Below are positions 9,371 through 17,824 of a stretch of 64,000 nt of DNA, piece by piece. The position numbers and the translations under genes were made by a program. The stretch spans positions 124,001 to 188,000 of the forward strand of contig NZ_JAUAMB010000005.1 of the NCBI RefSeq assembly GCF_031010175.1. Reading direction: 5' to 3'. Below the pieces are notes generated by a model. It was not told the origin of the DNA. It did no database searches and saw only the letters and a list, made by a program, of their open reading frames with translations. This DNA is from Halomonas sp. SpR1. Lineage in GTDB: Bacteria > Pseudomonadota > Gammaproteobacteria > Pseudomonadales > Halomonadaceae. Each line of letters starts with the position of its first letter. Position 1 is the stretch's first letter.

Positions 9371-9586
9371 TCAGATCTTCTCGGCGATGCGGTGGGCTAA
9401 CTTATGGATAAAGGGGCCGCTGATAAAAGCGATGACACCCGCAGCAGGCCAAGCAAGGAGCCAGGCGTGTATCCAAATAGCCACAAAATCGGGATGAGCA
9501 CCAATATTCATGTAAGTCACCCACGCCGACATAATCAGCGAGAGGGTGAAAGACATCAGGAGCGCGAAAATAATTCTGTGTTTCAT
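9371..9586 (-). CDS. DUF2798 small membrane protein
   Basis: 71 residues with two transmembrane segments (about 7-27 and 40-60) and a short basic C-terminus, as in DUF2798 proteins. Its function is unknown. AAGGATG precedes the start by about seven bases. It is divergently arranged with the LysR-type gene 101 bases away, an arrangement suggesting direct control by that regulator (inference). The 187 bases between it and the symporter gene contain several TGCA-rich stretches but no motif I can assign. Confidence 0.7.
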   Translation of the reverse strand: MKHRIIFALLMSFTLSLIMSAWVTYMNIGAHPDFVAIWIHAWLLAWPAAGVIAFISGPFIHKLAHRIAEKI

Positions 9587-9687
9587 GGGGCATCCTTAAG
9601 AGCATTATTTACCTGTGCCAAGGCTAGCAAATACCTATTACGGTAATATATGCCAATATATAAGAAACCATTTTACAGAATTGCAAA

Positions 9688-10590
9688 ATGCGCAAACCGT
9701 CTTTGGATGATCTAAACATCTTTATCGTGGCTGCCAATCAGCACAGCCTTACCGCAGCGGCGGCAACGCTGAAGATGACTATTGCTACCGTGTCGCGGCG
9801 CATAAGTGCACTGGAAGCCACGCTGGGAGTAGAGCTACTCTATCGCTCAACCAAAGGGTTGACGTTAACGCCCCACGGCGAGTCATATTACCGCGAGTGC
9901 GAGGAACTGGTGCTCGCGCTTGACCAGCGTATTTTGGATCTGGATCAGGCACTGCATAGCCTAAGCGGGCCGTTGAAGATTATGGCGCCAGTCAATTTGG
10001 GCAGCGGGCCGCTAGACGCATTTTGGCGTCACTTTATACACCACTACCCTGACATTGCGTTGACGATCGAACTCGATAACAACGTGGTCGATATTCGCGA
10101 CCATCAGGCTGATATTGCGCTTCGCTCCGGGCCTCAAAAAGATTCGACGCTGATCCAAAAACACCTCGGCTATATAGAGCCGATTTTGGTGGCTTCTCCG
10201 ACCATGAAGCGCTCTCTTCCCCATACGGTTGAAGAATTGCAGGCGTGCCCCAGCGTGGCAGCAAAGATGTTTAGCGAGTGGCAGCTGTTCCACCAAACGG
10301 GTAGTCAGCACGCTTGTCATAAGAACCACTTTCACATCAGTAACGATATGAATATTGTGCTCAATCTCACTAAATCGGGCGCAGGCATCGCCTTAATGCC
10401 CGCCAGTATGGTGGCAAACAGTTTACAAGCGGGAGAGTTAATACGTGTGCTCCCTGAATGGCGGGGGCGCCACCGAGAGATCTTCTTGGTATGGCCCTAC
10501 CGGCGTAGCCTTTCAGCGCGGGCCAAGCTGTTTCGAAGCGAGTTAATCGAATTCCTCAGCCACCAAAGCTGGTTCCACTCTGCTGGTTAG
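9688..10590 (+). CDS. LysR-family transcriptional regulator
   Basis: 300 residues. The winged helix-turn-helix covers about 4-62 (FIVAANQHSLTAAAATL, then VSRRISALEATLGVELL) and the effector domain about 88-295, both normal for this CrgA/AaeR-like subgroup. LysR proteins commonly act on the divergent neighbour, here the DUF2798 gene. No clear Shine-Dalgarno sequence is seen before the ATG. It runs convergent with the OsmC-YcaO gene, with a hairpin between the two. Confidence 0.88.
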   Translation: MRKPSLDDLNIFIVAANQHSLTAAAATLKMTIATVSRRISALEATLGVELLYRSTKGLTLTPHGESYYRECEELVLALDQRILDLDQALHSLSGPLKIMAPVNLGSGPLDAFWRHFIHHYPDIALTIELDNNVVDIRDHQADIALRSGPQKDSTLIQKHLGYIEPILVASPTMKRSLPHTVEELQACPSVAAKMFSEWQLFHQTGSQHACHKNHFHISNDMNIVLNLTKSGAGIALMPASMVANSLQAGELIRVLPEWRGRHREIFLVWPYRRSLSARAKLFRSELIEFLSHQSWFHSAG

Positions 10591-10622
10591 ACCGTCTGTT
10601 CGGAGCAACCAAACAGAGCAAG

Positions 10623-10650
10623 CTCTGCTGGCGCCATAACGCCAGCAGAG
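10623..10650. terminator. Hairpin between convergent LysR and OsmC-YcaO genes
   Basis: Perfect 11-bp stem CTCTGCTGGCG / CGCCAGCAGAG with a six-base loop. There is no U-tract on either side, so it may be a bidirectional transcript end or an RNA-stabilising structure rather than a standard intrinsic terminator. Confidence 0.55.
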
Positions 10651-10673
10651 ATCTATCACCATGTTTGGATAAT

Positions 10674-12857
10674 TTAGATAACTGCTCTCGCCGCTCGCGC
10701 TGCATGGAGCTTCTTATAGCTTTCGATCAAGCGCTGGTGGCGCTCCAGGCCTTCCAGCTGCATGTTGGTAGGCGTTAGACCATGGAAACGCACCTCACCA
10801 CTTACCGAGCCCACCACCGCCGCCATGGTCGCTTCGCCGAACATGCGCTGGAAGTTGTGTAGGTAATCTTCAAGCTCCAGCTCATCATCCAGGACAATTT
10901 CCAGCACCGCGTTGACCGCTTGATAGAACAGGCCGCGCTCGACGGTGTTGTCGTTGTACTGCAGGAACATCTGCACGCAGTCCAGCGCCTCTTCATGACG
11001 CTCCAGCGCCAGGTAGACCAGCAGCTTGAGTTCCAGAATGGTCAGCTGGCCCCACACGGTGTTTTCATCAAACTCGATACCGATCAGCGTGATGATATCA
11101 GCATGGTCGTCCATCTGACTCTCTTCCAGCCGCTCGACTAGATCAGTCAGCTGGTCGTCATCCAGGCGGTGCAGGTTGAGAATATCCTCGCGGTAATCCA
11201 GCGCCTTATTGGTGTTGTCCCAGATCAGGTCTTCAATCGGATACACCTCTGAGTAGCCCGGTACCAGAATGCGGCACACCGGCGCGCCTAGGTCTTCATG
11301 CACGGCCATGTACACTTCCGCGCCCAGGTCTTCAAAGATACCAAACAGCGTCTCGGCTTCTTCCTCGTTGCTGCCGGAGAAGTCCCACTCGCTGAACTCA
11401 AAGTCGGGCTTGGCGCTAAAGAAGCGCCAGGAGACCACGCCTACCGAGTCGATAAAGTGCTCAACGAAGTTGTTCGGCTCGGCAACTGTCTGGGAGTTAA
11501 AAGTGGGAAGCGGCAGGTCGTTCAGACCCTCGAAGCTGCGACCCTGGAGCAATTCGGTCAGGCTGCGCTCCAGCGCCACTTCAAAGCTTGGATGAGCGCC
11601 AAAGGAGGCAAACACGCCACCGGTACGCGGGTTCATCAAGGTGACGCACATCACCGGGAACTGCCCGCCCATGGAGGCATCCTTAACTAGCACCGGGAAC
11701 CCCTGGGCTTCCAAAGCGTTGATGCCTTCGACAATGCTGGGGTATTTCGCCAGCACCTCCTGCGGCACATCCGGCAGGGTCAACTCCTGCTCCAAGATTT
11801 CACGCTTTACCGCCCGCTCGAAGATTTCCGACAGGCACTGTACCTGGGCTTCTACCAGGGTATTGCCCGCACTCATGCCGTTGCTGAGGAACAGGTTTTC
11901 GATCAGGTTGGAAGGAAAGTAGACCGTCTCACCATCGGATTGACGCACATAAGGCAGCGAGACGATGCCCCGATCCTCGCGACCAGAGTTGGTATCAATC
12001 AGGTTGGAACCGCAAAGCTCGCCTTCCGGGTTATAGATCGCCAAGCAGTGCTCGTCGAGAATCTCATCGGGCAGTTCATCGTTTGGGCCCGGCTGGAACC
12101 ACTTCTCATTGGGGTAGTGAACGAATTCGCTATTGGCAATCTCTTCGCCCAAAAACTGATCGTTATAGAAGAAGTTGCAGCTCAAGCGCTCGATAAACTC
12201 GCCCAATGCCGAACACAGCGCGCTCTCTTTGGTCGCGCCTTTGCCGTTGGTAAAACACATTGGCGAGGCCGCATCGCGAATATGCAGCGACCAGACGTGG
12301 GGCACGATATTGCGCCAGGAGGCGATCTCGATCTTCATGCCCAGATTCGCCAGAATCGCGCTCATGTTGGCAATGGTCTGCTCCAGCGGCAGGTCTTTGC
12401 CCTCAATATAGGTGCTGCTACCTTCTGGCGCGCCCATCAGCAGCGCCTGGGCGTCTTCGTCGATGTTCTCTACCGTCTCGATCTGGAAATCAGGGCCGGT
12501 TTGCACCACTTTCTTAACCGTGCAGCGATCAATGGAGCGCAGAATGCCCTGGCGATCCTTCTCGGAAATATCTTCTGGCAGCTCGACCTGGATTTTAAAA
12601 ATCTGCTTATAGCGATCTTCCGGGTCGACGATGTTGTTCTGGGAAAGACGGATATTTTCGGTAGGGATATCCCGCGCGTTGCAGTACACCTTGACGAAGT
12701 AGGCGGCGCACATGGCCGATGAGGCCAGGAAGTAGTCAAACGGCCCTGGTGCCGAGCCGTCGCCCTTATAGCGAATTGGCTGGTCAGAGATGACCGTAAA
12801 ATCGTCGAACTTGGCCTCCAGGCGGAGGTTGTCGAGATAGTTAACTTTGATTTCCAT
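10674..12857 (-). CDS. OsmC domain - YcaO domain fusion protein
   Basis: 727 residues in three parts. Residues 1-135 form an OsmC/Ohr-like domain with the two expected redox cysteines (DYFLASSAMC, C50; DRCTVKKV, C112). Residues about 150-565 form a YcaO domain with conserved acidic nucleotide-site segments (ALGEFIERLSCNFFY; AQVQCLSEIFERAVKRE). The last 150 residues resemble the helical C-terminus of E. coli YcaO. YcaO enzymes activate amide backbones with ATP; E. coli YcaO is linked to RimO-dependent methylthiolation of ribosomal protein S12. No precursor peptide or cyclodehydratase partner lies nearby, so this is a housekeeping-type YcaO and not a TOMM cluster. The role of the fused OsmC domain is unknown. 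Confidence 0.88.
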   Translation of the reverse strand: MEIKVNYLDNLRLEAKFDDFTVISDQPIRYKGDGSAPGPFDYFLASSAMCAAYFVKVYCNARDIPTENIRLSQNNIVDPEDRYKQIFKIQVELPEDISEKDRQGILRSIDRCTVKKVVQTGPDFQIETVENIDEDAQALLMGAPEGSSTYIEGKDLPLEQTIANMSAILANLGMKIEIASWRNIVPHVWSLHIRDAASPMCFTNGKGATKESALCSALGEFIERLSCNFFYNDQFLGEEIANSEFVHYPNEKWFQPGPNDELPDEILDEHCLAIYNPEGELCGSNLIDTNSGREDRGIVSLPYVRQSDGETVYFPSNLIENLFLSNGMSAGNTLVEAQVQCLSEIFERAVKREILEQELTLPDVPQEVLAKYPSIVEGINALEAQGFPVLVKDASMGGQFPVMCVTLMNPRTGGVFASFGAHPSFEVALERSLTELLQGRSFEGLNDLPLPTFNSQTVAEPNNFVEHFIDSVGVVSWRFFSAKPDFEFSEWDFSGSNEEEAETLFGIFEDLGAEVYMAVHEDLGAPVCRILVPGYSEVYPIEDLIWDNTNKALDYREDILNLHRLDDDQLTDLVERLEESQMDDHADIITLIGIEFDENTVWGQLTILELKLLVYLALERHEEALDCVQMFLQYNDNTVERGLFYQAVNAVLEIVLDDELELEDYLHNFQRMFGEATMAAVVGSVSGEVRFHGLTPTNMQLEGLERHQRLIESYKKLHAARAARAVI

Positions 12858-13047
12858 GAGCGGGCGTCCGGGGTAATGAGTGTGCCTGGGCCGTTAAATA
12901 CTTAAGCCGGTAGGCGAATGGCAGCCATTATCCAGTTTTTTACCCGTTTCGTCTTGGGGAGTCTCTCGAATCGCCTACCCTAAGCTGGGTAAGAACAGCA
13001 GCGCTTGCTCTAAGGCATTTAAGAGATTATTTCAGTAGAGGCAGGAG

Positions 13048-13689
13048 TTACTGTGCTTGCATCATACGCTCTGCCTCAGCTTCGCTGACCCCGAGCATTA
13101 GTAAAATCTGGCGTTGTGTGGCTATCAACACCTGCTTTCGCTCTGCCTCCCCCGGCAAACTCTTGGCAATGGCGACAGCGCCTATCAAGGAGGCCAATAT
13201 GACCCGGGATTTATCAGCAATCGCGTTGCGGTCAGTGGCAAAGGGGAGTTGTTTCAACTTGCTCAGCGCTATCAAGCGGGTTTCAAGCATCTTTTTCATA
13301 CTCATATAAGACGCTTCAAACAGGGTGCGGATTTCTGCTTTTTCACTGCCTATTTCGTTGAACAGTACCGCTTCAGGCCCCGGCTTATGCTTAGCTTCCA
13401 ACTCTTGAAGATTGCAGTAGTTGGCGACTAATTCGGTTAGGTGTTGTAACGAAAGCGGGCCTTTTACCAGTCTAGCCGCCCGGCTGTTATCAATAGTGAG
13501 GCGAACAGACTCATGGTAAAGAGCCTCTTTGGAAGCGAAATGGGCATAAAAGGCACCGTGGGTCATCTTCGCTAGTTTCATGATCTGGCCAATCGACACC
13601 TTTTGAAACCCATTACGACTGAATAGCTCCGTCGCCGAAGCCAAAATGCGCTCTTTGGTTTTCAATTTATGGCTCTTGGGATAAGGCAT
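13048..13689 (-). CDS. TetR/AcrR-family transcriptional regulator
   Basis: 213 residues. The N-terminal helix-turn-helix (about 10-58) is clear: RILASATELFSRNGFQKVSI followed by KMTHGAFYAHFASKEALYHE. The C-terminal ligand domain is not diagnostic. It is divergent from the ketosynthase gene; the 88-base gap holds a short TTGATCA element but no long palindrome I would call an operator. It probably represses the ketosynthase gene and itself (inference from layout). The preceding 190-base gap after the OsmC-YcaO gene shows nothing recognisable. Confidence 0.88.
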   Translation of the reverse strand: MPYPKSHKLKTKERILASATELFSRNGFQKVSIGQIMKLAKMTHGAFYAHFASKEALYHESVRLTIDNSRAARLVKGPLSLQHLTELVANYCNLQELEAKHKPGPEAVLFNEIGSEKAEIRTLFEASYMSMKKMLETRLIALSKLKQLPFATDRNAIADKSRVILASLIGAVAIAKSLPGEAERKQVLIATQRQILLMLGVSEAEAERMMQAQ

Positions 13690-13777
13690 ATCTACCTCGT
13701 CGTGCGTCAGCTAAATATTATCTTGATCATATACTGCCCATTGCTAGGGTGACCATATCAATAAATTAGGAGTCACT

Positions 13778-15049
13778 ATGCACTCACCTATCGTGATTAC
13801 CGGCATGGGCATGGTCAGCCCGCTAGGCAATAGCGTCAATACGAGTTGGCAGCGACTGGTTAACGGCCAGTCGGGCATCAGCACCATTGACCGCTTTGAC
13901 ACCAGCAATATCCCGATCAAAATTGCCGGGGTGGTGCCAAGCATTAGCCAAGACCCCAGCGGCGGTATTGACCTGAATGAGATAGCTGACCCCAAAGAGC
14001 AGCGCAAAATGGATCTGTTCAGCCTTTATGCGTTAGCGGCAGCCCACGAGGCATTGTCACAGGCCAATTGGTTCCCCGTTGAGCAAGCGCAAAAACGTCG
14101 AACGGCGACCATTATTGGCTCTGGCATTGGCGGTTTCCCTACCATTACTCAAGCGCAAAAAACCCTTGCCGAGCGCGGCCATCGCAAACTTTCCCCCTTC
14201 ACGGTACCCGCCTTTCTGGCCAATTTGGCTGCTGGCAATCTGTCGATTCGTTATGGCTTTCAAGGCCCACTGGGGTGTCCAGTAACGGCTTGCGCAGCGG
14301 GGCTACAGGCGATTGGCGACGGTATGCGCATCATCCGCAATGGAGAAGCCGATGTTGCCCTGGTAGGCGGTGCCGAGGCGTGCATTGATCCTCTTTCGCT
14401 CGCCAGCTTTAACGCCTTAAAGGCCGTTTCCACAGAAGCGGACGCCCCTGAACGCGCGTCCAGGCCCTTTGATAAAGCCCGTAACGGTTTTGTAATGGGA
14501 GAAGGCGCTGGCGTTATGGTGATCGAAACCCTTGACCATGCCCTCGCGCGGGGTGCCACGCCGTTAGCGGTGATTAGCGGCTACGGTACCAGCGCCGATG
14601 CCTACCATCTAACGGCGGGCCCGAAGGATGGCGCTGGCGCAGCAGCAGCGATCCAAGCGGCGCTTGGCATGGCGGATCTTAGCATTGATGCTATTGATCA
14701 TATCAATGCCCACGCCACCTCTACGCCCGTTGGCGACCGGGCTGAAATTGCGTCATTGCGTAATGTATTCGGTGAGCGCTTGCCCGCCATCCCGATTTCG
14801 GCAACGAAAGCCGCCACAGGCCATTTATTAGGTGCAGCGGGAGGCATAGAGAGTATTTTTTCAGTCTTGGCCGTCAATACTCAGCAGCTTCCACCCACCA
14901 TTAATCTTGAGCAGTGCGATGATGATATGCAGGATTTAACCTTCGTCACGGCGACTGGTCAGAAGCACACCACCAAGCATGTCTTGTGCAATGGATTCGG
15001 TTTTGGTGGCGTCAATGCAGCGCTTATCGTTAGCAGTATTGAGCATTAA
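13778..15049 (+). CDS. Beta-ketoacyl-ACP synthase II (FabF-like)
   Basis: 423 residues, full length. The ketosynthase triad is intact: C172 in TACAAGLQAIG, H312 in NAHATSTPVGD and H349 in TKAATGHLLGAAGG, with the preceding lysine near 344. It condenses malonyl-ACP with acyl-ACP in fatty-acid elongation. It is not in a fab cluster and no acyl carrier protein or reductase gene is nearby, so it is likely a second, conditionally expressed copy rather than the housekeeping enzyme. TAGGAG precedes the ATG by five bases. The divergent TetR gene is its probable regulator. Confidence 0.88.
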   Translation: MHSPIVITGMGMVSPLGNSVNTSWQRLVNGQSGISTIDRFDTSNIPIKIAGVVPSISQDPSGGIDLNEIADPKEQRKMDLFSLYALAAAHEALSQANWFPVEQAQKRRTATIIGSGIGGFPTITQAQKTLAERGHRKLSPFTVPAFLANLAAGNLSIRYGFQGPLGCPVTACAAGLQAIGDGMRIIRNGEADVALVGGAEACIDPLSLASFNALKAVSTEADAPERASRPFDKARNGFVMGEGAGVMVIETLDHALARGATPLAVISGYGTSADAYHLTAGPKDGAGAAAAIQAALGMADLSIDAIDHINAHATSTPVGDRAEIASLRNVFGERLPAIPISATKAATGHLLGAAGGIESIFSVLAVNTQQLPPTINLEQCDDDMQDLTFVTATGQKHTTKHVLCNGFGFGGVNAALIVSSIEH

Positions 15050-15110
15050 AGGCGAAGATAGGTGAACCGAACTGTCGTCGAGCTAAGTTCGATTCATCTA
15101 CTTCCTCTTT

Positions 15111-15995
15111 TCATTCTTCCGTGCATAAAAACGGCAGCGCTTCCTCAAGCAATATTTCAGGGATTTCCTCGGCGATATAGTGACCGCAAGGGAGCGCTTT
15201 GCCATCAACTTGGGTGGCTACCTTGCGCCATTCAGCCAAGGCATCAAAGCAGGCTTCAATGGCACCTTCGGCGCCCCACATCACTTTTAACGGGCAGGTG
15301 AGTTTTACCCCCGCATCGATATCCGCCTGATCATGCGCCAAATCAATCGTGGCGCTGGCGCGGTAGTCGCCGCAAATACCGGTGGCAGTACCAGGGAGTG
15401 ATAAGCAGCGCTCGTACTCAGCCAGCGCTTCTGGGGAGAAAGGAGCCATGCCGGCACTACGGGCCCCCATCACACTTTTAAGGTATTGAGCGGGGTCGCT
15501 CTTGATCAACATTTCCGGCAATGGCTGGGGACGAATCAGGAAGAACCAGTGCCAGTAACTGCGCGCAAAGGCCTCCGTGGTGCCGCGGTACATGGCAAGC
15601 GTCGGAGCAATATCAAGCAGCACCATGCGCTCAACCCGCGTCGCGTGGTCAACCCCTAAACGGTGGGCAACTCGCGCCCCGCGATCATGGGCCAGCACTT
15701 TAAAGCGCTCAAAACCCAGTGCGCTCATTAGCTCCGCCATATCGTTGGCCATAGCGCGTTTGGAATAATTGATGTGCTCAGGGTCATCGTCGGGTTTACT
15801 GCTGTCGCCGTAGCCGCGCAGATCCGCCGCTATCACCGTGAAGTGCTGGGCCAGCTCTTCCGCGACTTTGTGCCAAATTACATGGGTCTGGGGGTGGCCG
15901 TGAAGCAATAGTAACGCAGGCCCACTGCCGCCCTTGCGAAGCGCGATCTCGACGCCGTTAACCTGGCGCTGCAATTTTTCAAACCCATGAAACAT
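15111..15995 (-). CDS. Alpha/beta hydrolase, haloacetate (fluoroacetate) dehalogenase-like
   Basis: 294 residues, cytosolic. The residues needed for fluoroacetate dehalogenase appear in place: oxyanion loop HGHPQT (32-37), nucleophile D104 followed by carboxylate-binding R105 and R108 (AHDRGAR), acid D128, halide-pocket H149/W150 (SYWHWFFL), Y211 (GDYRASA) and base H272 (CGHYIAEE). Such enzymes hydrolyse haloacetates to glycolate and halide. Epoxide hydrolases share the DRG motif but usually lack the HW/Y pocket. CAGGAG precedes the start. The gene stands alone and is convergent with the ketosynthase gene; a substrate other than haloacetate remains possible. Confidence 0.8.
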   Translation of the reverse strand: MFHGFEKLQRQVNGVEIALRKGGSGPALLLLHGHPQTHVIWHKVAEELAQHFTVIAADLRGYGDSSKPDDDPEHINYSKRAMANDMAELMSALGFERFKVLAHDRGARVAHRLGVDHATRVERMVLLDIAPTLAMYRGTTEAFARSYWHWFFLIRPQPLPEMLIKSDPAQYLKSVMGARSAGMAPFSPEALAEYERCLSLPGTATGICGDYRASATIDLAHDQADIDAGVKLTCPLKVMWGAEGAIEACFDALAEWRKVATQVDGKALPCGHYIAEEIPEILLEEALPFLCTEE

Positions 15996-16186
15996 GGCGT
16001 ACTCCTGGTTTGCTGTAAAAGCTTTTGCTGTGCCTATTAGTAATGTAGCTATCTATTATATAGCATAGCTTTTTACGCCAGGGAGCCGCGACGGCAAGGG
16101 TGATCCGGCAAGTGGGAAAGCATTGCACTCTTTAGCACAAAGCATCACATTAGGCGGCCACGACACCAAGAGAAACGAGTCACTCC

Positions 16187-16990
16187 ATGCATGACGATTT
16201 CGTGGCCAACCTGCGCCTGCTCTGCAGCTACTACCCGTCCATTGCTGAGGTCTGTCGTCGTTTAACGATTAACCGTGCTCAGTTTAACCGCTACCTGAGT
16301 GGGCGTTATCGCCCCAGCCACGCGGCGCGTCAGCGCATTTGCCACTTTTTTGGCGTTAGCGCGGAGGATATCGCGCTCCCCCATCACGATTTTCGTGCTC
16401 TGGTACAAACCGGCCAGCTCAATAGAGAAGCAACCCCTGCAACGCTGCCTTGGCCTAACGCGCTGGTTCAGCGCGGCAGCGAAGGCATGGAGCGCTATAT
16501 AGGCCGCTACTTTGAGCTTTATCACTCCATGTCCCGGCCGGGGCAGTTAATGCGTACTTTGGTTTGCCTGGAACAGCGAGAGGGCGGCGTGGTTTATCAG
16601 CGCACCGAGCGGATGCAAACCACCCCCGGCGCCCGCTCATGCCATAATCGCTATGTGGGCACCGCGGTGAAACTTGCAGATCGGCTCTTTTTAATGGATC
16701 ACGAAACCCTTAACGGTCATGAGATCACCCAGACGATTCTATTTCCGAGTTTTCAGAGCCAGGTAACGCGTTTAACCGGCCTGAAAATGGGCGTGGCAGA
16801 TAACAGCGAGCGCATGCCCTGCTGTGTGCGGGTAGTGTATCAGCGCCTGGATGAACAGGTCAGCTTACGCGAAGCGCTGGCCCAGTGCGGTTTAATCGCT
16901 CTGGATGACCCTTCACTTGATGACGCCCTAAGAGCCGCAACCCGAAACGATGTGGCCGCTGAAGAGCATCACTTCCGTGCTCGCCACTAG
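16187..16990 (+). CDS. Helix-turn-helix transcriptional regulator with unknown C-terminal domain
   Basis: 267 residues. Residues 5-65 form an XRE-like DNA-binding domain (YPSIAEVCRRLTINRAQFNRYL, then ICHFFGVSAEDI). The remaining 200 residues are a conserved-looking but unnamed domain beginning around GMERYIGRYFELYHSM. No target is evident. The 190 bases before it are AT-rich and contain an imperfect inverted repeat around AGCTAT...ATAGCT (16047-16070), which could be an operator for it or for the dehalogenase-like gene, but this is weak. Confidence 0.72.
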   Translation: MHDDFVANLRLLCSYYPSIAEVCRRLTINRAQFNRYLSGRYRPSHAARQRICHFFGVSAEDIALPHHDFRALVQTGQLNREATPATLPWPNALVQRGSEGMERYIGRYFELYHSMSRPGQLMRTLVCLEQREGGVVYQRTERMQTTPGARSCHNRYVGTAVKLADRLFLMDHETLNGHEITQTILFPSFQSQVTRLTGLKMGVADNSERMPCCVRVVYQRLDEQVSLREALAQCGLIALDDPSLDDALRAATRNDVAAEEHHFRARH

Positions 16991-17016
16991 AGCACAAGTG
17001 AGTTGCGAGAGAAGCG

Positions 17017-17607
17017 CTAAGCCGACGGCACCAGCACCTGCTGAAACAAGATCGTTTCAAAGTGCACCATGGGTTCGACGGACTTCAATGTCTTGGCGCG
17101 CAGAATAGCGCCCTCCCAACCGGTAAGGATGAAGCTGGCAAGCGCTTCTGGCGTAGTGCGAATAGCAATATATCCTTGCGTCTGGGCATCTTTCAGGCAG
17201 TGCACGAAGCGCTGCTCCCAGCGCTGAAAAACCAGATTGAGTGCATCACGGAAAGTGTCGCTCTGGCCCGAAAGCTCTTGGCCCAGGTTACCAATCAAAC
17301 AGCCCGTGGCGTGATCGCACGCGTGCATATACTCACGACCTGCCGCGAAGTAACGCCTTAGGCGTTCGAGTGGCGGCGTGTCATTATCTTCCAGCAGCGC
17401 CACTAGCGTTTCATCATAGCTGGCGGCAAAGCGTTCAATCACCGCCAGCCCGAAATCTTCTTTGCTGGAGAAATAGTGATAGAACGAGCCTTTAGGCACA
17501 CCGCAGGTTTTTAACACGGCATTAATGCCCGTAGCATTGTAGCCTTGCTGACTAATCAACTGGGCGCCGCTGTCGATGAGTTTGTCACGGGTTGCATTGT
17601 TTTTCAT
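17017..17607 (-). CDS. TetR/AcrR-family regulator, divergent from RND efflux operon
   Basis: 196 residues. The helix-turn-helix is clear (KLIDSGAQLISQQGYNATGI, then GVPKGSFYHYFSSKEDFG). A cysteine in HATGCLIGNLGQELS lies where several NemR/AcuR-like electrophile-sensing regulators have a conserved Cys, which suggests a reactive ligand, but this is inference. An inverted repeat sits directly in front of its start, consistent with autoregulation. The divergent RND genes 218 bases away are a plausible second target. Confidence 0.86.
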   Translation of the reverse strand: MKNNATRDKLIDSGAQLISQQGYNATGINAVLKTCGVPKGSFYHYFSSKEDFGLAVIERFAASYDETLVALLEDNDTPPLERLRRYFAAGREYMHACDHATGCLIGNLGQELSGQSDTFRDALNLVFQRWEQRFVHCLKDAQTQGYIAIRTTPEALASFILTGWEGAILRAKTLKSVEPMVHFETILFQQVLVPSA

Positions 17608-17617
17608 AATCTTAAAG

Positions 17618-17633
17618 TAGACCAGTCAGTCTA
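17618..17633. promoter_or_regulatory. Candidate TetR operator (TAGAC-N6-GTCTA)
   Basis: TAGACCAGTCAGTCTA is an inverted repeat with 5-bp arms, located 11 bases before the TetR gene start. The half-site resembles TAGAC-type operators of NemR-like regulators. Its closeness to the tetR start points to autorepression. Confidence 0.5.
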
Positions 17634-17714
17634 TTGTTTTCAAGTGAGTGAACCAAGTGAATAAAAGCCAAGTTAAGCTAAAACCAAACCAGCGGATACC
17701 AAGCTAAGTGGCAA

Positions 17715-17742
17715 TTGCATGTTGTTTGCACATTGTTTGACT
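17715..17742 (+). promoter_or_regulatory. Three 11-bp phased TTGCA-like repeats upstream of RND operon
   Basis: TTGCAT (17715), TTGCAC (17726) and TTGACT (17737) start exactly 11 bases apart. Direct hexamers at 11-bp phase are typical of OmpR-family response regulators. The same element occurs before the Spy-like gene, so the BaeR-like regulator encoded in this operon is the best candidate binder (inference). Confidence 0.45.
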
Positions 17743-17824
17743 AATGGCTGCTTAACGATGCGCGATGCTAGCATCATACGCTTATTTTTCTGGAATTTTC
17801 GCTCCCAATGGATGACGCGCGGTA

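Noticed and set aside
11940..12722. 260-codon forward open frame inside the OsmC-YcaO gene
   Set aside because: It is antisense to a strongly supported coding region and its translation matches no family I recognise.
10674..12857. Thiazole/oxazole-modified peptide (TOMM) gene cluster
   Set aside because: No precursor peptide, E1-like partner, dehydrogenase or exporter gene is nearby; the domain layout is that of stand-alone YcaO proteins.
15068..15091. CGAACT...AGTTCG stem after the ketosynthase gene as a terminator
   Set aside because: Six-bp stem with a 12-base loop and no T-run; too weak to call.
16047..16070. AGCTAT...ATAGCT inverted repeat as an operator
   Set aside because: Very AT-rich, several overlapping partial repeats, and no supporting second copy.
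17764..17775. GATGCTAGCATC perfect palindrome before the RND operon as a regulator site
   Set aside because: Twelve bases only, not found before another gene in the window, and not at a recognisable promoter position.
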